From Glandiceps talaboti (taxonomy: Eukaryota; Hemichordata; Enteropneusta; Spengelidae): 64,000 nucleotides of DNA. The DNA lies in NCBI RefSeq assembly GCF_964340395.1, contig NC_135551.1, forward strand, positions 2,099,501-2,163,500, in the 5' to 3' direction. A program made the translations under genes and the position numbers. Within the stretch, counting starts at the first letter, position 1. Each line of letters starts with the position of its first letter. Shown here in pieces: positions 31,440-43,192 of the stretch. The notes below the pieces were generated by a model. That model worked only from the letters and a program-made list of their open reading frames with translations, was not told where the DNA came from and ran no database searches.

Positions 31440-32489
31440 AGTCAATTTGGCAAAACCCACTGTGTTTTTTTTGTCTAAATCCACTGTATTTGGCTAAACC
31501 CACCGTGTTTGTCTAAATCCACTGTATTTGGCTAAATCCACTGTGTTTGTCTAAATCCACTGTATTTGTCTAAATCCACTGTATTTGGCTAAATCCACTG
31601 TATTTGTCTAAATCCACTGTATTTGTCTAAATCCACTGTGTTTGTCTAAATTCACTGTATTTGGCTAAATCCACTGTATTTGTCTAAATCCACTGTATTT
31701 GTCTAAATCCACTGTGTTTGTCTAAATCCACTGTATTTGTCTAAATCCACTGTATTTGTCTAAATCCACTGTCTTTGTCTAAATCCACTGTGTTTGTCTA
31801 AATCCACTGTGATTGTCTAAATCCACTGTATTTGGCTAAACCCACCGTGTTTGTCTAAATCCACTGTATTTGTCTAAATTCACTGTATTTGTCTAAATCC
31901 ACTGTGTTTGTCTAAATCCACTGTATTTGTCTAAATCCACTGTATTTGTCTAAATCCACTGTATTTGTCTAAATTCACTGTATTTGGCTAAATTCACTGT
32001 GTTTGTCTAAATCCACTGTATTTGTCTAAATCCACTGTATTTGTCTAAATCCACTGTATTTGTCTAAATCCAGTGTTTGTCTAAATCCACTGTGATTGTC
32101 TAAATCCACTGTATTTGGCTAAACCCACCGTGTTTGTCTAAATCCACTGTATTTGTCTAAATCCACTGTGTTTGTCTAAATCCACTGTATTTGTCTAAAT
32201 TCACTGTATTTGTCTAAATCCACTGTGTTTGTCTAAATTCACTGTATTTGGCTAAATCCACTGTATTTGGCTAAATCCACTGTATTTGTCTAAATCCACT
32301 GTGTTTGACTAAACCCACTGTATTTGTCCAAACCCACTGTATTTGACTAAATCCACTGTATTTGGCTCAATCCACTGTTTTTGTCTAAATCCACTGTGTT
32401 TGACTAAATCCACTGTTTGTCTAAATCCACTGTATTTGACTAAATCCACTGTGTTTGTCTAAATCCACTGTGATTGTCTAAATCCACTG
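31440..32489. repeat. 19-bp minisatellite, left part, about 55 units
   Basis: The unit is TTTGTCTAAATCCACTGTA with GTC/GGC/GAC and G/A variants. The right part continues at 33693 after a retrotransposon fragment. Confidence 0.97.
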
Positions 32490-33436
32490 CAATTACTTGT
32501 GGTGTTCCCCAAGGCTCAATTCTAGGACCTACACTTTTTCTTGTATATATTAATGATATACCACTATCTTCCGATTTATTTGACTTTAGATTGTATGCCG
32601 ATGATTCAAATTTATTCCATACTTTTACTGATAGAAGTAATATTATTGATATGACATCAATGAGCTATGAACTAACAAATATCACAAATTGGTGTGATGC
32701 GAATAAGCTAACGATAAATCTAGCTAAAACGAATTACTTAATTCTGAAAAGCAAAAGGAAAACAGTGGATAACACTGGATCTATGCGCATAAAAGACACA
32801 ATACTGCAAGAAACTGATACTGCATCATTTGTTGGAGTGTCAATTGATCAGTGTATGTCCTGGAAGCCACAAATAACTGCTGTAAATTCTAAAATAAGCA
32901 AACTTACAGGCATATTCCTACATATTCGCAAAGTTGTGCCTCAACATATACTTATCATGCTTTATAACTCCACTGTTCTCCCACACATCACATATGGACT
33001 GGAAGTATGGGGGAGTACGTACCCGACTTACCTTAATGAATTATTTATTGTACAAAAACGATTAATTCGTATTATGACTTTTAGCAAATGGAATGTACCT
33101 TCAGAACCATTATTTCAAAAGCTCGGTATTCTAAACATTTTTCAACAACACAGCCTACAATTAGCGATGTTTGTCCATGATGTTTTACATAAAAGACTAC
33201 CAAGCATCTTCCACGATTACTTCACTACAATTAGCCATTCTTATTCAACACGGCAAAGCAGGAGAAGCGATTTGAATATTCCAAGAACAAAACATAGGTC
33301 GGGCCAATTCAGCATAAAATATGCAGGTGCGAAACTATGGAATAAAATACCAGTGCATATTAGGACTATACAATGCAGGTCAGAGTTTAAGCGGGAATTT
33401 AAAAAATGTCTACAGTCTGGTTGTTTCGGGATCTAG
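32474..33436 (+). pseudogene. Reverse transcriptase C-terminal part (non-LTR retrotransposon ORF2)
   Basis: The open frame is 320 codons, but the first five or so codons read the repeat array; retrotransposon sequence starts near 32490. GVPQGSILGP is followed about 30 residues later by YADD, the catalytic aspartates of reverse transcriptase. SFVGVSIDQCMSWKPQI and the VLPHITYGLEVWG thumb segment come next. The C-terminal part has STRQSRRSDL and GAKLWNKIP, a common ending in Jockey-superfamily, CR1 and L2-like ORF2 proteins. The N-terminal endonuclease and the first reverse transcriptase motifs are absent because of 5' truncation. The frame is uninterrupted, so insertion is relatively recent. 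Not expected to be active. Confidence 0.92.
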
Positions 33437-33692
33437 AGCTCATGTTTAATTTATTTTGTAATTTCAGTGTATTTCCATGTATCATCTACCACGTTAAATA
33501 GTCTTGATTGAAACAGGGCAAAATTAAATGATAAGTGTCATATGTTTTGTGAGGGGAGGACTCGATTAGTTGTGTAACAACTACTTCCACACCCTTTTCC
33601 CGAATAACACGTTTATGTATATACATAAGGATATTTAGTTCTGTTCTGTATCACATTTTTTTTTGTACGTGGGAATAAATTATTATTATTAT
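32490..33692 (+). mobile_element. 5'-truncated non-LTR retrotransposon inserted in the 19-bp array
   Basis: Runs from inside the reverse transcriptase domain through the end of the ORF, a 3' UTR, AATAAA at about 33674, and a short (ATT)n tail that touches the resumed array. There is no poly-A tail, and no target duplication beyond a base or two is visible. Truncation at the 5' end and a short simple-repeat 3' tail are typical of CR1/L2-like non-LTR elements. Confidence 0.9.
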
Positions 33693-35356
33693 TTGGCTAA
33701 ACCCACCGTGTTTGTCTAAATCCACTGTATTTGTCTAAATCCACTGTATTTGTCTAAATCCACTGTATTTGTCTAAATTCACTGTATTTGTCTAAATCCA
33801 CTGTATTTGTCTAAATTCACTGTATTTGTCTAAATTCACTGTGTTTGTCTAAATCCACTGTATTTGTCTAAATTCACTGTATTTGTCTAAATCCACTGTG
33901 TTTGTCTAAATCCACTGTATTTGTCTAAATTCACTGTATTTGTCTAAATCCACTGTATTTGTCTAAATCCACTGTGTTTGTCTAAATCCACTGTATTTGA
34001 CTAAATCCATTGTGTTTGTCTAAATCCACCGTGTTTGTCTAAATCCACTGTATTTGACTAAATCCACTGTTTTTGTCTAAATCCACTGTGTTTGGCTAAA
34101 TCCACTGTGTTTGTCTAAATCCACTATTTGGCTAAATCCACTGTATTTGGCTAAATCCACTGTATTTGGCTAAATCCACTGTATTTGACTAAATCCACTG
34201 TATTTGGCTAAATCCACTGTATTTGGCTAAATCCACTGTATTTGGCTAAATCCACTGTATTTGGCTAAATCCACTGTATTTGGCTAAATCCACTGTATTT
34301 GTCTAAATCCACTGTGTTTGTCTAAATTCACTGTGTTTGTCTAAATCCACTGTGTTTGTCTAAATCCGCTGTGTTTGGCTAAACCCACTGTTTTTGCCTA
34401 AATCCACTGTGTTTGGCTAAATCCACTGTATTTGGCTAAATCCACTGTATTTGGCTAAATCCACTGTATTTGGCTAAATCCACTGTATTTGACTAAATCC
34501 ACTGTATTTGGCTAAATCCACTGTATTTGGCTAAATCCACTGTATTTGGCTAAATCCACTGTATTTGACTAAATCCACTGTATTTGGCTAAATCCACTGT
34601 ATTTGGCTAAATCCACTGTATTTGGCTAAATTCACTGTGTTTGTCTAAATCCACTGTATTTGACTAAATCCACTGTATTTGGCTAAATCCACTGTGTTTG
34701 TCTAAATCCACTGTATTTGGCTAAATCCACTGTATTTGACTAAATCCACTGTATTTGGCTAAATCCACTGTATTTGGCTAAATCCACTGTATTTGGCTAA
34801 ATCCACTGTATTTGACTAAATCCACTGTATTTGGCTAAATCCACTGTATTTGGCTAAATCCACTGTATTTGGCTAAATTCACTGTGTTTGTCTAAATCCA
34901 CTGTATTTGACTAAATCCACTGTATTTGGCTAAATCCACTGTGTTTGTCTAAATCCACTGTATTTGGCTAAATCCACTGTATTTGGCTAAATCCACTGTA
35001 TTTGACTAAATCCACTGTATTTGGCTAAATCCACTGTATTTGGCTAAATCCACTGTATTTGACTAAATCCACTGTATTTGGCTAAATCCACTGTATTTGG
35101 CTAAATCCACTGTATTTGACTAAATCCACTGTATTTGACTAAATCCACTGTGTTTGGCTAAATCCGCTGTGTTTGTCTAAATCCACTGTATTTGACTAAA
35201 TCCACTGTATTTGGCTAAATCCACTGTATTTGACTAAATCCACTGTATTTGGCTAAATCCACTGTGTTTGTCTAAATCCACTGTATTTGTCTAAATCCAC
35301 TGTATTTGCCTAAATCCACTGTATTTGACTAAATCCACTGTATTTGGCTAAAACCG
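33693..35356. repeat. 19-bp minisatellite, right part, about 87 units
   Basis: Same unit as 31440-32489. GGC and GAC variants dominate toward the right, while GTC variants dominate in the left part and near the retrotransposon. Longer repeated blocks are visible (for example 34410-34640 resembles 34640-34870). Confidence 0.97.
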
Positions 35357-35504
35357 CTAAATCTGGAAATAGGGCATTCCGTTGTGTGACTGTCATGTCT
35401 ACAAAACTAGAAACACCGTCCAGTGCATATTAGTTTTATACTTGAAATAACAAAGTTACTTAACATCTTTACACCAGAGTCTCAGCCAATACATTTTGAA
35501 TGAA
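35357..35504. other. Short unique spacer
   Basis: No feature recognised. Confidence 0.4.
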
Positions 35505-36745
35505 GATAAAAAAAAACCAGCACACTGGTGTTGTAAGACAGTTTGTGTTTGTCTACTGTTGCTATGAGGTGTACCACGGTTGCTAGGTGACTATATGTCA
35601 ATTTTTATAAAGTTTATAAACTTGTCGAACCATCCCTGTTGTTATCTTTGCAATATACATGTACATATCATTTCACTGTTGCTATGAGTGTGGCCTTGTT
35701 GCTATGCACCACTTATTCATTTTTTGAATGGTTATCCATTAGCTTAACCATGTATGTTGTTATCATTGCAATATACTCCATCAATTGGCTGTTGCTATGG
35801 GCATGGTCTTGTTGCTAGGCATACGTGATAAGTTTTGGATGTTTATTGACATACATGCCAATCCCTGCTGTTATCTTTGTAATATACTCCATCAATTGGC
35901 CGTTAGTGTTACTATGGATAGTCTTGTTACTAGGCATATTAAGCAGACCATTTTCAATGTTTATCAATTTGTCTATTAGTTCCCGTAACTTTACAATATA
36001 CATCATTTGGCTGCTGCTATGGATGTAGTCATGTTGCTAGGCATATTTGCATATATTTCTTGAATGTTTATTCATTTGTCTATTAATCCCTGTTACCTTT
36101 ACAATATACACCATCATTTAGCTGTTGCTATGGGCATGGTCTTGTTGCTAGGGCAATTGGCAAATATTTTTTGAATGTTTATTCATATACTTAATACCCA
36201 TTCATGTTTTTTCTTTGCAAAATGTCTGTTGCTAAGGAAACGGTCATGGTTGCTAGGGTCAATTTTGTCAATGTCTTGCAGAAAATTCGCACAATAACAT
36301 CTCTAGAAGTACATCCCCACCAAATTTGGGCCCATCCATCTAGTAATTTTTGAGATGAGTTTTTGACTTAAATATTGATCAAATTTGCATATCACTGATG
36401 AGATGATGATCATGTCATAAATAAGTCTTTATCTGCATACCCCTAGAAACATATCAACTAAATTTCAGCCTAATCTACCCATTAGTTTAAGAATTAAAGA
36501 ATTTTCACCAAAATATACATTTTTAGACCTAATTTGCATATCATTGATGGGAGCCCCATGTTGTGAAGAAATCTTCATCTACACAGTTCAACTTTTTTTT
36601 TACAATAAATCACATTTTTCACCCAAATCATACACGTCTGTGGAACGAACTTTTTTCATTTGAATGATTTCCAATCTACATACCCTAAATAATGTCCCAA
36701 AATATTTGGACCAAGGTAATTTGTCTGGTGGTTTCTGATTTTTAG

Positions 36746-36843
<98 letters not shown>

Positions 36844-36858
36844 TCAGTTGTGCTAAAA
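35505..36858 (+). repeat. Dispersed repeat family A, copy 8
   Basis: Full-length: GTGTTGTAAGACAGTTTG start, six or so GGCTGTTGCTATGG units, the TTTGCATATCACTGATGAG body, then a terminal (CA)n run at 36749-36841 and TTCAGTTGTGCTAAAAAT. The microsatellite differs in type from copies 1, 3 and 7. Confidence 0.87.
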
Positions 36859-37719
36859 ATCATGAAGTATTTGTGATTTCATAACCATTGTTACTGCTTG
36901 TACTCTATGAGAGTGATTTTCTTTTCAACAACATAATGTGAAGTTATAGAGAGTCCATGAACATTAATTTTGCTATTTTGATATCAATTTTTTCACTTTT
37001 TAAAATACACATTATACAGTCCTTTAAGAAATATTGCTAGAGTTGCCAAAACCTTAATAAACTTGTAATTGGGTTACCAATTGTAATTTACTAGTTAAGT
37101 ATGGCTTGATGTATTTAGTGGGTGGTTACATGAGTACAGAGAATCTCTCAGTCTATAACATGTATGGTGGCAGTACGTCAAAGAACTACAGACAAGAGTC
37201 CAGCTATGGCAGATGTTGTCATACCATATCTCACATAACATCAGAATAATATTGATCAGACTTCATGTGATTTAAATTTCACCCTTTATTCACTGACACG
37301 CTATCATTTTAGAATCAAATTATCTTTTGACAGGTTAAGGTAATTTATTTCTTGAATCTGGGATAGACTTTGAAATGTGTAGTTGTAAATGCTGGTTAAG
37401 TATCATGTTAGTTGTCTACCAATACAGCTTACTGACTCAAGTGTTTTCCAGAGTTGACTGTCCAAACAGCTGAACAAACCATAACAAATCAAATAGTTCA
37501 CATGTGTTTAGATTTGCAAAACTAAGACCCTGATTTCAATCACTGATTTGTAATTTCCAAAATTCAATTTTGGCAAAATTATAGGAAAGTTTCTGTAATA
37601 CAATGATTTTTCTGAATGAGTGTTAATCTCATATTATTATGTGATATTAAAGTTTATTATTCATTTTGTTCTAACACTTTGTTAAGGTAATCTTAATCTT
37701 TGCTAACAATACATTAAAC
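36859..37719. other. Unique A/T-rich spacer
   Basis: No gene or repeat recognised. Confidence 0.4.
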
Positions 37720-37747
37720 CATAGACCCTACACGTGTAGGGTCTATG
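37720..37747. mobile_element. Small perfect 28-bp palindrome with 7-bp direct repeats, copy 2
   Basis: The left half is CATAGACCCTACAC and the right half is its exact reverse complement. The centre is CACGTG. It is flanked on both sides by ATTAAAC. Together with 27376-27402 it defines a mobile palindrome family. Confidence 0.75.
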
Positions 37748-37890
37748 ATTAAACCTTGGACATTGTTTGAAGGTGTGTTGTATGAGTAGGTTCTGTTCTA
37801 TTCCATCTACCAGCATATAGTAAGTGTCAATGTAGTATTAGTAGGAATTAAAGTTCTGTGCAGATCCATCAATCAGTGTGTCATTAAGTG

Positions 37891-38600
37891 GTATGTATGT
37901 TGTCACATACCAGGATGGGACTATGTATGTTGTCACATACCAGGATGGGACTATGTATGTTGTCACATACCAGGATGGGACTATGTATGTTGTCACATAC
38001 CAGGCACGGACTATGTATGTTGTCACATACCAGGATGGGACTATGTATGTTGTCACATACCAGGCACGGACTATGTATGTTGTCACATACCAGGATGGGA
38101 CTATGTATGTTGTCACATACCAGGATGGGACTATGTATGTTGTCACATACCAGGATGGGACTATGTATGTTGTCACATACCAGGATGGGACTATGTATGT
38201 TGTCACATACCAGGATGGGACTATGTATGTTGTCACATACCAGGATTGGACTATGTATGTTGTCACATACCAGGATGGGACTATGTATGTTGTCACATAC
38301 CAGGATGGGACTATGTATGTTGTCACATACCAGGATGGGACTATGTATGTTGTCACATACCAGGCACGGACTATGTATGTTGTTACATACCAGGATTGGA
38401 CTATGTATGTTGTCACATACCAGGCACGGACTATGTGTGTTGTCACATACCAGGATGGGACTATGTATGTTGTCACATACCAGGATGGGACTATGTATGT
38501 TGTCACTACCAGGCACGGACTATGTATGTTGTCACATACCTGGATGGGACTATGTATGTTGTCACATACCAGGCATGGACTATGTATGTTGTCACATACC
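37891..38600. repeat. 30-bp minisatellite, about 24 units
   Basis: The unit is CTATGTATGTTGTCACATAC plus CAGGATGGGA, with CACGGA and ATTGGA variants. Because 30 is a multiple of three, several long frames stay open on both strands (up to 287 codons); all are repeat artefacts. Confidence 0.97.
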
Positions 38601-38879
38601 AAGCCACAAATAATTCCTGAATAGAACTGTTTAACCACCAACATCAAGGAAATGCAATCTAGTACTACTTTTAAACAATGTCTACAATCTCTGGACGTCA
38701 TGTTAATTGTTCAATGTTCAGATTACTACTAACTTGCTCCCAGCTACCTCAACAGTGTATTATGTACCTGTGTATGTGATAATGCGTACTCGGACGTTTA
38801 CACAGTATTCTACAGATACAGATACAGATACCAGACTCTTCTCAATACTGTAAACTATTTCCTACAAGGGTTAAACAAT
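38601..38879. other. Short unique spacer
   Basis: No gene recognised. Confidence 0.4.
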
Positions 38880-39226
38880 ATATATTGTCTCTATATCTGT
38901 TATCTCTACATCTATTGTCTCTATATCTGTTATCTCTATATCTATTGTCTCTATATCTGTTATCTCTATATCTATTGTCTCTATATCTGTTATCTCTACA
39001 TCTATTGTCTCTATATCTGTTATCTCTATATCTATTGTCTCTATATCTGTTATCTCTACATCTATTGTCTCTATATCTGTTATCTCTACATCTATTGTCT
39101 CTATATCTGTTATCTCTACATCTATTGTCTCTATATCTATTGTCTCTATATCTATTGTCTCTACATCTATTGTCTCTACATCTATTGTCTCTACATCTAT
39201 TGTCCCTACATCTATTGTCTCTTTAT
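38880..39226. repeat. 15/30-bp array (TCTATTGTCTCTATA), left part
   Basis: Alternating TCTATTGTCTCTATA and TCTGTTATCTCTACA half-units. The motif TTGTCTATA returns on the far side of the retrotransposon remnant, so this is probably one array split by that insertion. Confidence 0.93.
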
Positions 39227-39384
39227 ATAATAATAATAATAATAACACTTGTAAAGTGCCATATATCCTACAAGTTCATAGGCGTTGAAACACTACAAAA
39301 GCGATAAAAACTACTAGTGGAAAACATACTAAAAGAGTCTCAAAGTTCACTGACAATTTAAAGAGTCCTATGTAATAAAAGTCA

Positions 39385-39710
39385 CTAATGATACACACTA
39401 AGAATCATTGGTAAAAATTACTTGTGATAGGAAAAAGTCACTTCTAGAAGTCACTAATGATACACAAGAATCACTGGTAAAAAGTACTTGTGATAGCAAA
39501 AAGTCACTTCTAGAAATCACTAATGATACACAAGAATCACTGGTAAAAAAGTACTTGTGATAGCAAAAAGTCACTTCTAGAAATCACTAATGATACACAC
39601 TAAGAATCATTGGTAAAAAGTACTTGTGATAGCAAAAAGTCACTTCTAGAAGTCACTAATGATACACACTAAGAATCACTGGTAAAAAGTCACTAGAAAG
39701 TGTTCCCTGT
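39385..39710. repeat. Tandem repeat of about 75 bp in the retrotransposon 3' UTR, four to five units
   Basis: Shared text is AAGTCACTTCTAGAAGTCAC, TAATGATACACACTAAGAAT and GGTAAAAAGTACTTGTGATA. It lies between the ORF end and the (ATT)n tail. Confidence 0.85.
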
Positions 39711-39728
39711 AATAAAAGCAAAAAAATA

Positions 39729-40858
39729 TTAAAGAAAAATCACTTTTGTTAAAAATGCTTTTCTAAACAGGTGAGTGTTCACTTTAGTTTTAAAACACGA
39801 TAGTTTATCACACTGTCTGATGTCAAGAGGTAGACTGTTCCATAAGACTGCTGCAGCATTGGAGAAAGCACGTTTCCCATACGATGATTTTACCGGATTA
39901 ATTTCGACAAGTAGCTTGGACTTAGAGCGTAGATTATGGCTGGGTTCATAAAACTTCAGAAGCTGGGATATGTATGGTGGAGCCATGTCATGTAGTGCTT
40001 TATATGCAATCAGAAGTACCTTGAATTCAATCTGTTCAGATATTGGAAGCCAGTGGAGGTTTTGAAGAACTCCAGTATTAAATGTGGTCATACTTTCTGG
40101 TTTGGGTGATTAATCGAGCAGCTGTGTTCTGTACAAACTGAAGTTTCCTTATACTGCTGAGAGGAATACCATACAACAAGCTGTTGCAATAATTTATCCT
40201 GGATGTAACAAAGGCATGGACTAGTAGTTTGTCTGTGAGATATTTTCTGCTTTTACCAATGTTCCTAATATGATAATATGACGATTTGCAGACTTGTGTC
40301 ACTTGCTTCTTCATGTCCATACGGGAATCAAACATAGTGCCAAGGTTTCTTGCTTCAGTTGTAGGTATGATTTCATTTCCATTGATCTTCATAGGTGGCA
40401 AGTTCAGTTTAGATAGGTTTTGACGAGACCCAAAAAACAACACCTCTCTTGTCGGCATTTAATTTCAGGAGATTATCTGTCATCCACTCATGAATATATG
40501 ATACACAGTTCTCCATACGTGAAATGGTAATGTTGAGATCCTTCATTTTGAAACTTAAATACAGTGAACTATCATCTGCATACAGACATAATTCAATGTT
40601 GTGTTATCTAATGATGTTGCCCAGTAGTGTTGTATATATGGTGAAGAGAATTGGTCCCAACACAGAGTCTTGTGGGACACCATATTGAAGGTCATGTGAG
40701 TTAGAGAAGTTGCCATCTATCTGTACTGCTTGCTGACGGTCTGCTAGATATGACTTGAACCAAGCTAGCACAGTACTGGTGATGCCCATTCTGTTCAGCA
40801 TACAGGTCAGGAGGAGAGAATAGTCTACAGTGTCAAAGGCTGCAGAGAGGTCAAGCAA
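39729..40858 (-). pseudogene. Reverse transcriptase pseudogene (non-LTR ORF2, CR1/Jockey-like)
   Basis: Three pieces in order. 40858-40604 reads LDLSAAFDTVDYSLLL and GVPQDSVLGP (G changed to D in the usual PQGS). An in-frame TAA follows, then HNIELCLYADDSSLY with the YADD catalytic box. 40458-40078 has EVLFFGSRQNLSKL and RNLGTMFDSRMDM, and ends KLQFVQNTAARLI. 40091-39729 reads LQNLHWLPISEQIEFK and YGKRAFSNAAAVLWNSLP, the usual C-terminal end. One stop and at least two frameshifts separate the pieces, so it is dead and older than the 32490-33692 copy. The N-terminal endonuclease is missing. Confidence 0.92.
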
Positions 40859-40865
40859 ACTAGTA

Positions 40866-40874
40866 AATATATAT

Positions 40875-40972
<98 letters not shown>

Positions 40973-41120
40973 CTATATACATTGTCTATATATATTGTCT
41001 ATATATACATTGTCTATATATATTGTCTATATATATTGTCTATATATACATTGTCTATATATATTGTCTATATATATATTGTCTATATATATTGTCTATA
41101 TATATTGTCTATATATATAT

Positions 41121-41164
<44 letters not shown>

Positions 41165-42168
41165 CTATATACATTGTCTATATATATTGTCTATATATAT
41201 ATTGTCTATATATATTGTCTATATATACATTGTCTATATATAGTCTATATATATATTGTCTATATATATTGTCTATATATATTGTCTCTATATATATTGT
41301 CTATATATATTGTCTCTATATATTGTCTATATATATATATTGTCTATATATATTGTCTATATATATATATATATTGTCTATATATATTGTCTCTATATAT
41401 TGTCTATATATTGTCTATATATATTGTCTATATATATTGTCTATATATATTGTCTATATATATTGTCTATATATATATATTGTCTATATATATTGTCTCT
41501 ATATATTGTCTATATATATTGTCTATATATATTGTCTATATATATTGTCTATATATATTGTCTCTATATATTGTCTATATATATATATTGTCTATATATA
41601 TTGTCTATATATATATATATATTGTCTATATATATTGTCTATATATATTGTCTCTATATATTGTCTATATATATTGTCTATATATATTGTCTATATATAT
41701 TGTCTATATATATTGTCTATATATATTGTCTATATATATTGTCTATATATATATATTGTCTATATATATTGTCTCTATATATTGTCTATATATATTGTCT
41801 ATATATATTGTCTATATATATTGTCTATATATATTGTCTCTATATATTGTCTATATATATATATTGTCTATATATATTGTCTATATATATATATATATAT
41901 TGTCTATATATATTGTCTATATATATTGTCTCTATATATTGTCTATATATATTGTCTATATATATTGTCTATATATATTGTCTATATATATTGTCTCTAT
42001 ATATTGTCTATATATATTGTCTATATATATTGTCTCTATATATATTGTCTCTATATATTGTCTATATATATTGTCTATATATATATTGTCTATATATATT
42101 GTCTATATATATTGTCTATATATATATTGTCTCTATATATTGTCTCTATATATATTGTCTATATATCA
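40866..42168. repeat. (TA)n and TTGTCTATATATA array
   Basis: A pure TA run (about 40880-40968) followed by many 14-17-bp units of TATATATTGTCTATA with TTGTCTCTATA variants. The frames with hundreds of codons (YIYCLYILSI repeats) are artefacts. Confidence 0.97.
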
Positions 42169-42350
42169 TATTCACTACTTTCTACTGTCTATTTGTTAAC
42201 CTTTTTCTACAATTATTTTGACAAACCTAGAGCCTTCAAAGCAAAAATGTGTTTAAAAGTCTTGATCAATTAATCTTATATTAAAATGTCTAAGAATTTA
42301 AATGTGCTTGTCTATTTCAATTATGTTGCTCTATACCACAGCTTTTCTTC
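42169..42350. other. Unique spacer
   Basis: Nothing recognised. Confidence 0.4.
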
Positions 42351-42456
42351 CATTTAAATCTCACATCTAGGTAACAGTTACTGCCTCCAATCCATTAAGA
42401 GACATTTAAATCTCACATCTAGGTAACAGTTACTGCCTTCAATCCATTTACATTAT
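42351..42456. repeat. Two-copy direct repeat of 53 bp
   Basis: CATTTAAATCTCACATCTAG and GGTAACAGTTACTGCC occur twice head to tail. Confidence 0.9.
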
Positions 42457-43035
42457 GTAGAATCAATGACCAGACAGATTTATAATAGAGTCTATTTCAT
42501 GTATTGTCAGTGTTGTTTAGTAGTATACATCATAAAGTCACATGTTCAAGTAACTTGTGGTATTTTGTTAGAATACAAAATGTGTTTTAATAACAAATTA
42601 AATGCAATGGTATTAAGCCACACTGAAGGTCAGTGTATCCATGCGTGTATACACCAGACAGACATGTATTTGTCAATGTCAAAGAAACCCAACTAGGAAC
42701 ATAATAGCCAAAAAAAAAGATCAAAGCCCTGAAATCGTTTTGCTCTTTTTGTCTGTGAATACAACACTAATGATGAATACGTGGCTAGTTTTCCTACCGA
42801 TTACTGTATTCATGGTCATATTGGGATGGCAGATGTTGCAAAAGACAGTGAAATCTGATCTTTTGTTTGATCATATCCAGCTAGTATAAACAGTTGGTGT
42901 ACTCTATAGTTGTGACAAGGACATCCATCCATCCACTATCAACACTTCTCTAAAATCTGTAAAGTTGTTCGTAGGTTTGGAGGAAAAGTTAGCATTCTGC
43001 AAATATTTGTGTTTGTAAATCTTGAATGAAGAAAG
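42457..43035. other. Unique spacer
   Basis: Short frames without recognised families. Confidence 0.4.
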
Positions 43036-43192
43036 TACTGTATGTCATTCTATGCACTTTGATTCAATACTTGGACACAATGTACCGGTCTGGCATAGTG
43101 AAATCTGATCAAATGTACTGTATGTCATTCTATGCACTTTGATTCAATACTTGGACACACAATGTACCGGCATAGTGAAATCTGATCAAATG
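43036..43192. repeat. Two-copy direct repeat of about 78 bp
   Basis: TACTGTATGTCATTCTATGC, TTGATTCAATACTTGGACAC and AATGTACCGG occur twice with small indels. Confidence 0.88.

Larger units (their letters stand above)
39227..40865 (-). mobile_element. 5'-truncated, decayed non-LTR retrotransposon inserted between TTGTCTATA arrays
   Basis: Reading on the minus strand, it starts inside the reverse transcriptase near LLDLSAAFDTVD. It then runs through three broken frames, a 3' UTR of about 480 bp with its own tandem repeat, and ends in (ATT)n (39227-39245). Both borders abut simple arrays of related sequence. Confidence 0.88.

Noticed and set aside
37838-38701. Frames of 210-287 codons on both strands
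   Set aside because: Products of the 30-bp array, open in several frames at once.
40874-42273. Frames of 321-441 codons (YIYCLYILSI repeats)
   Set aside because: All three forward frames are open across the TA/TTGTCTATA array; no coding signal.
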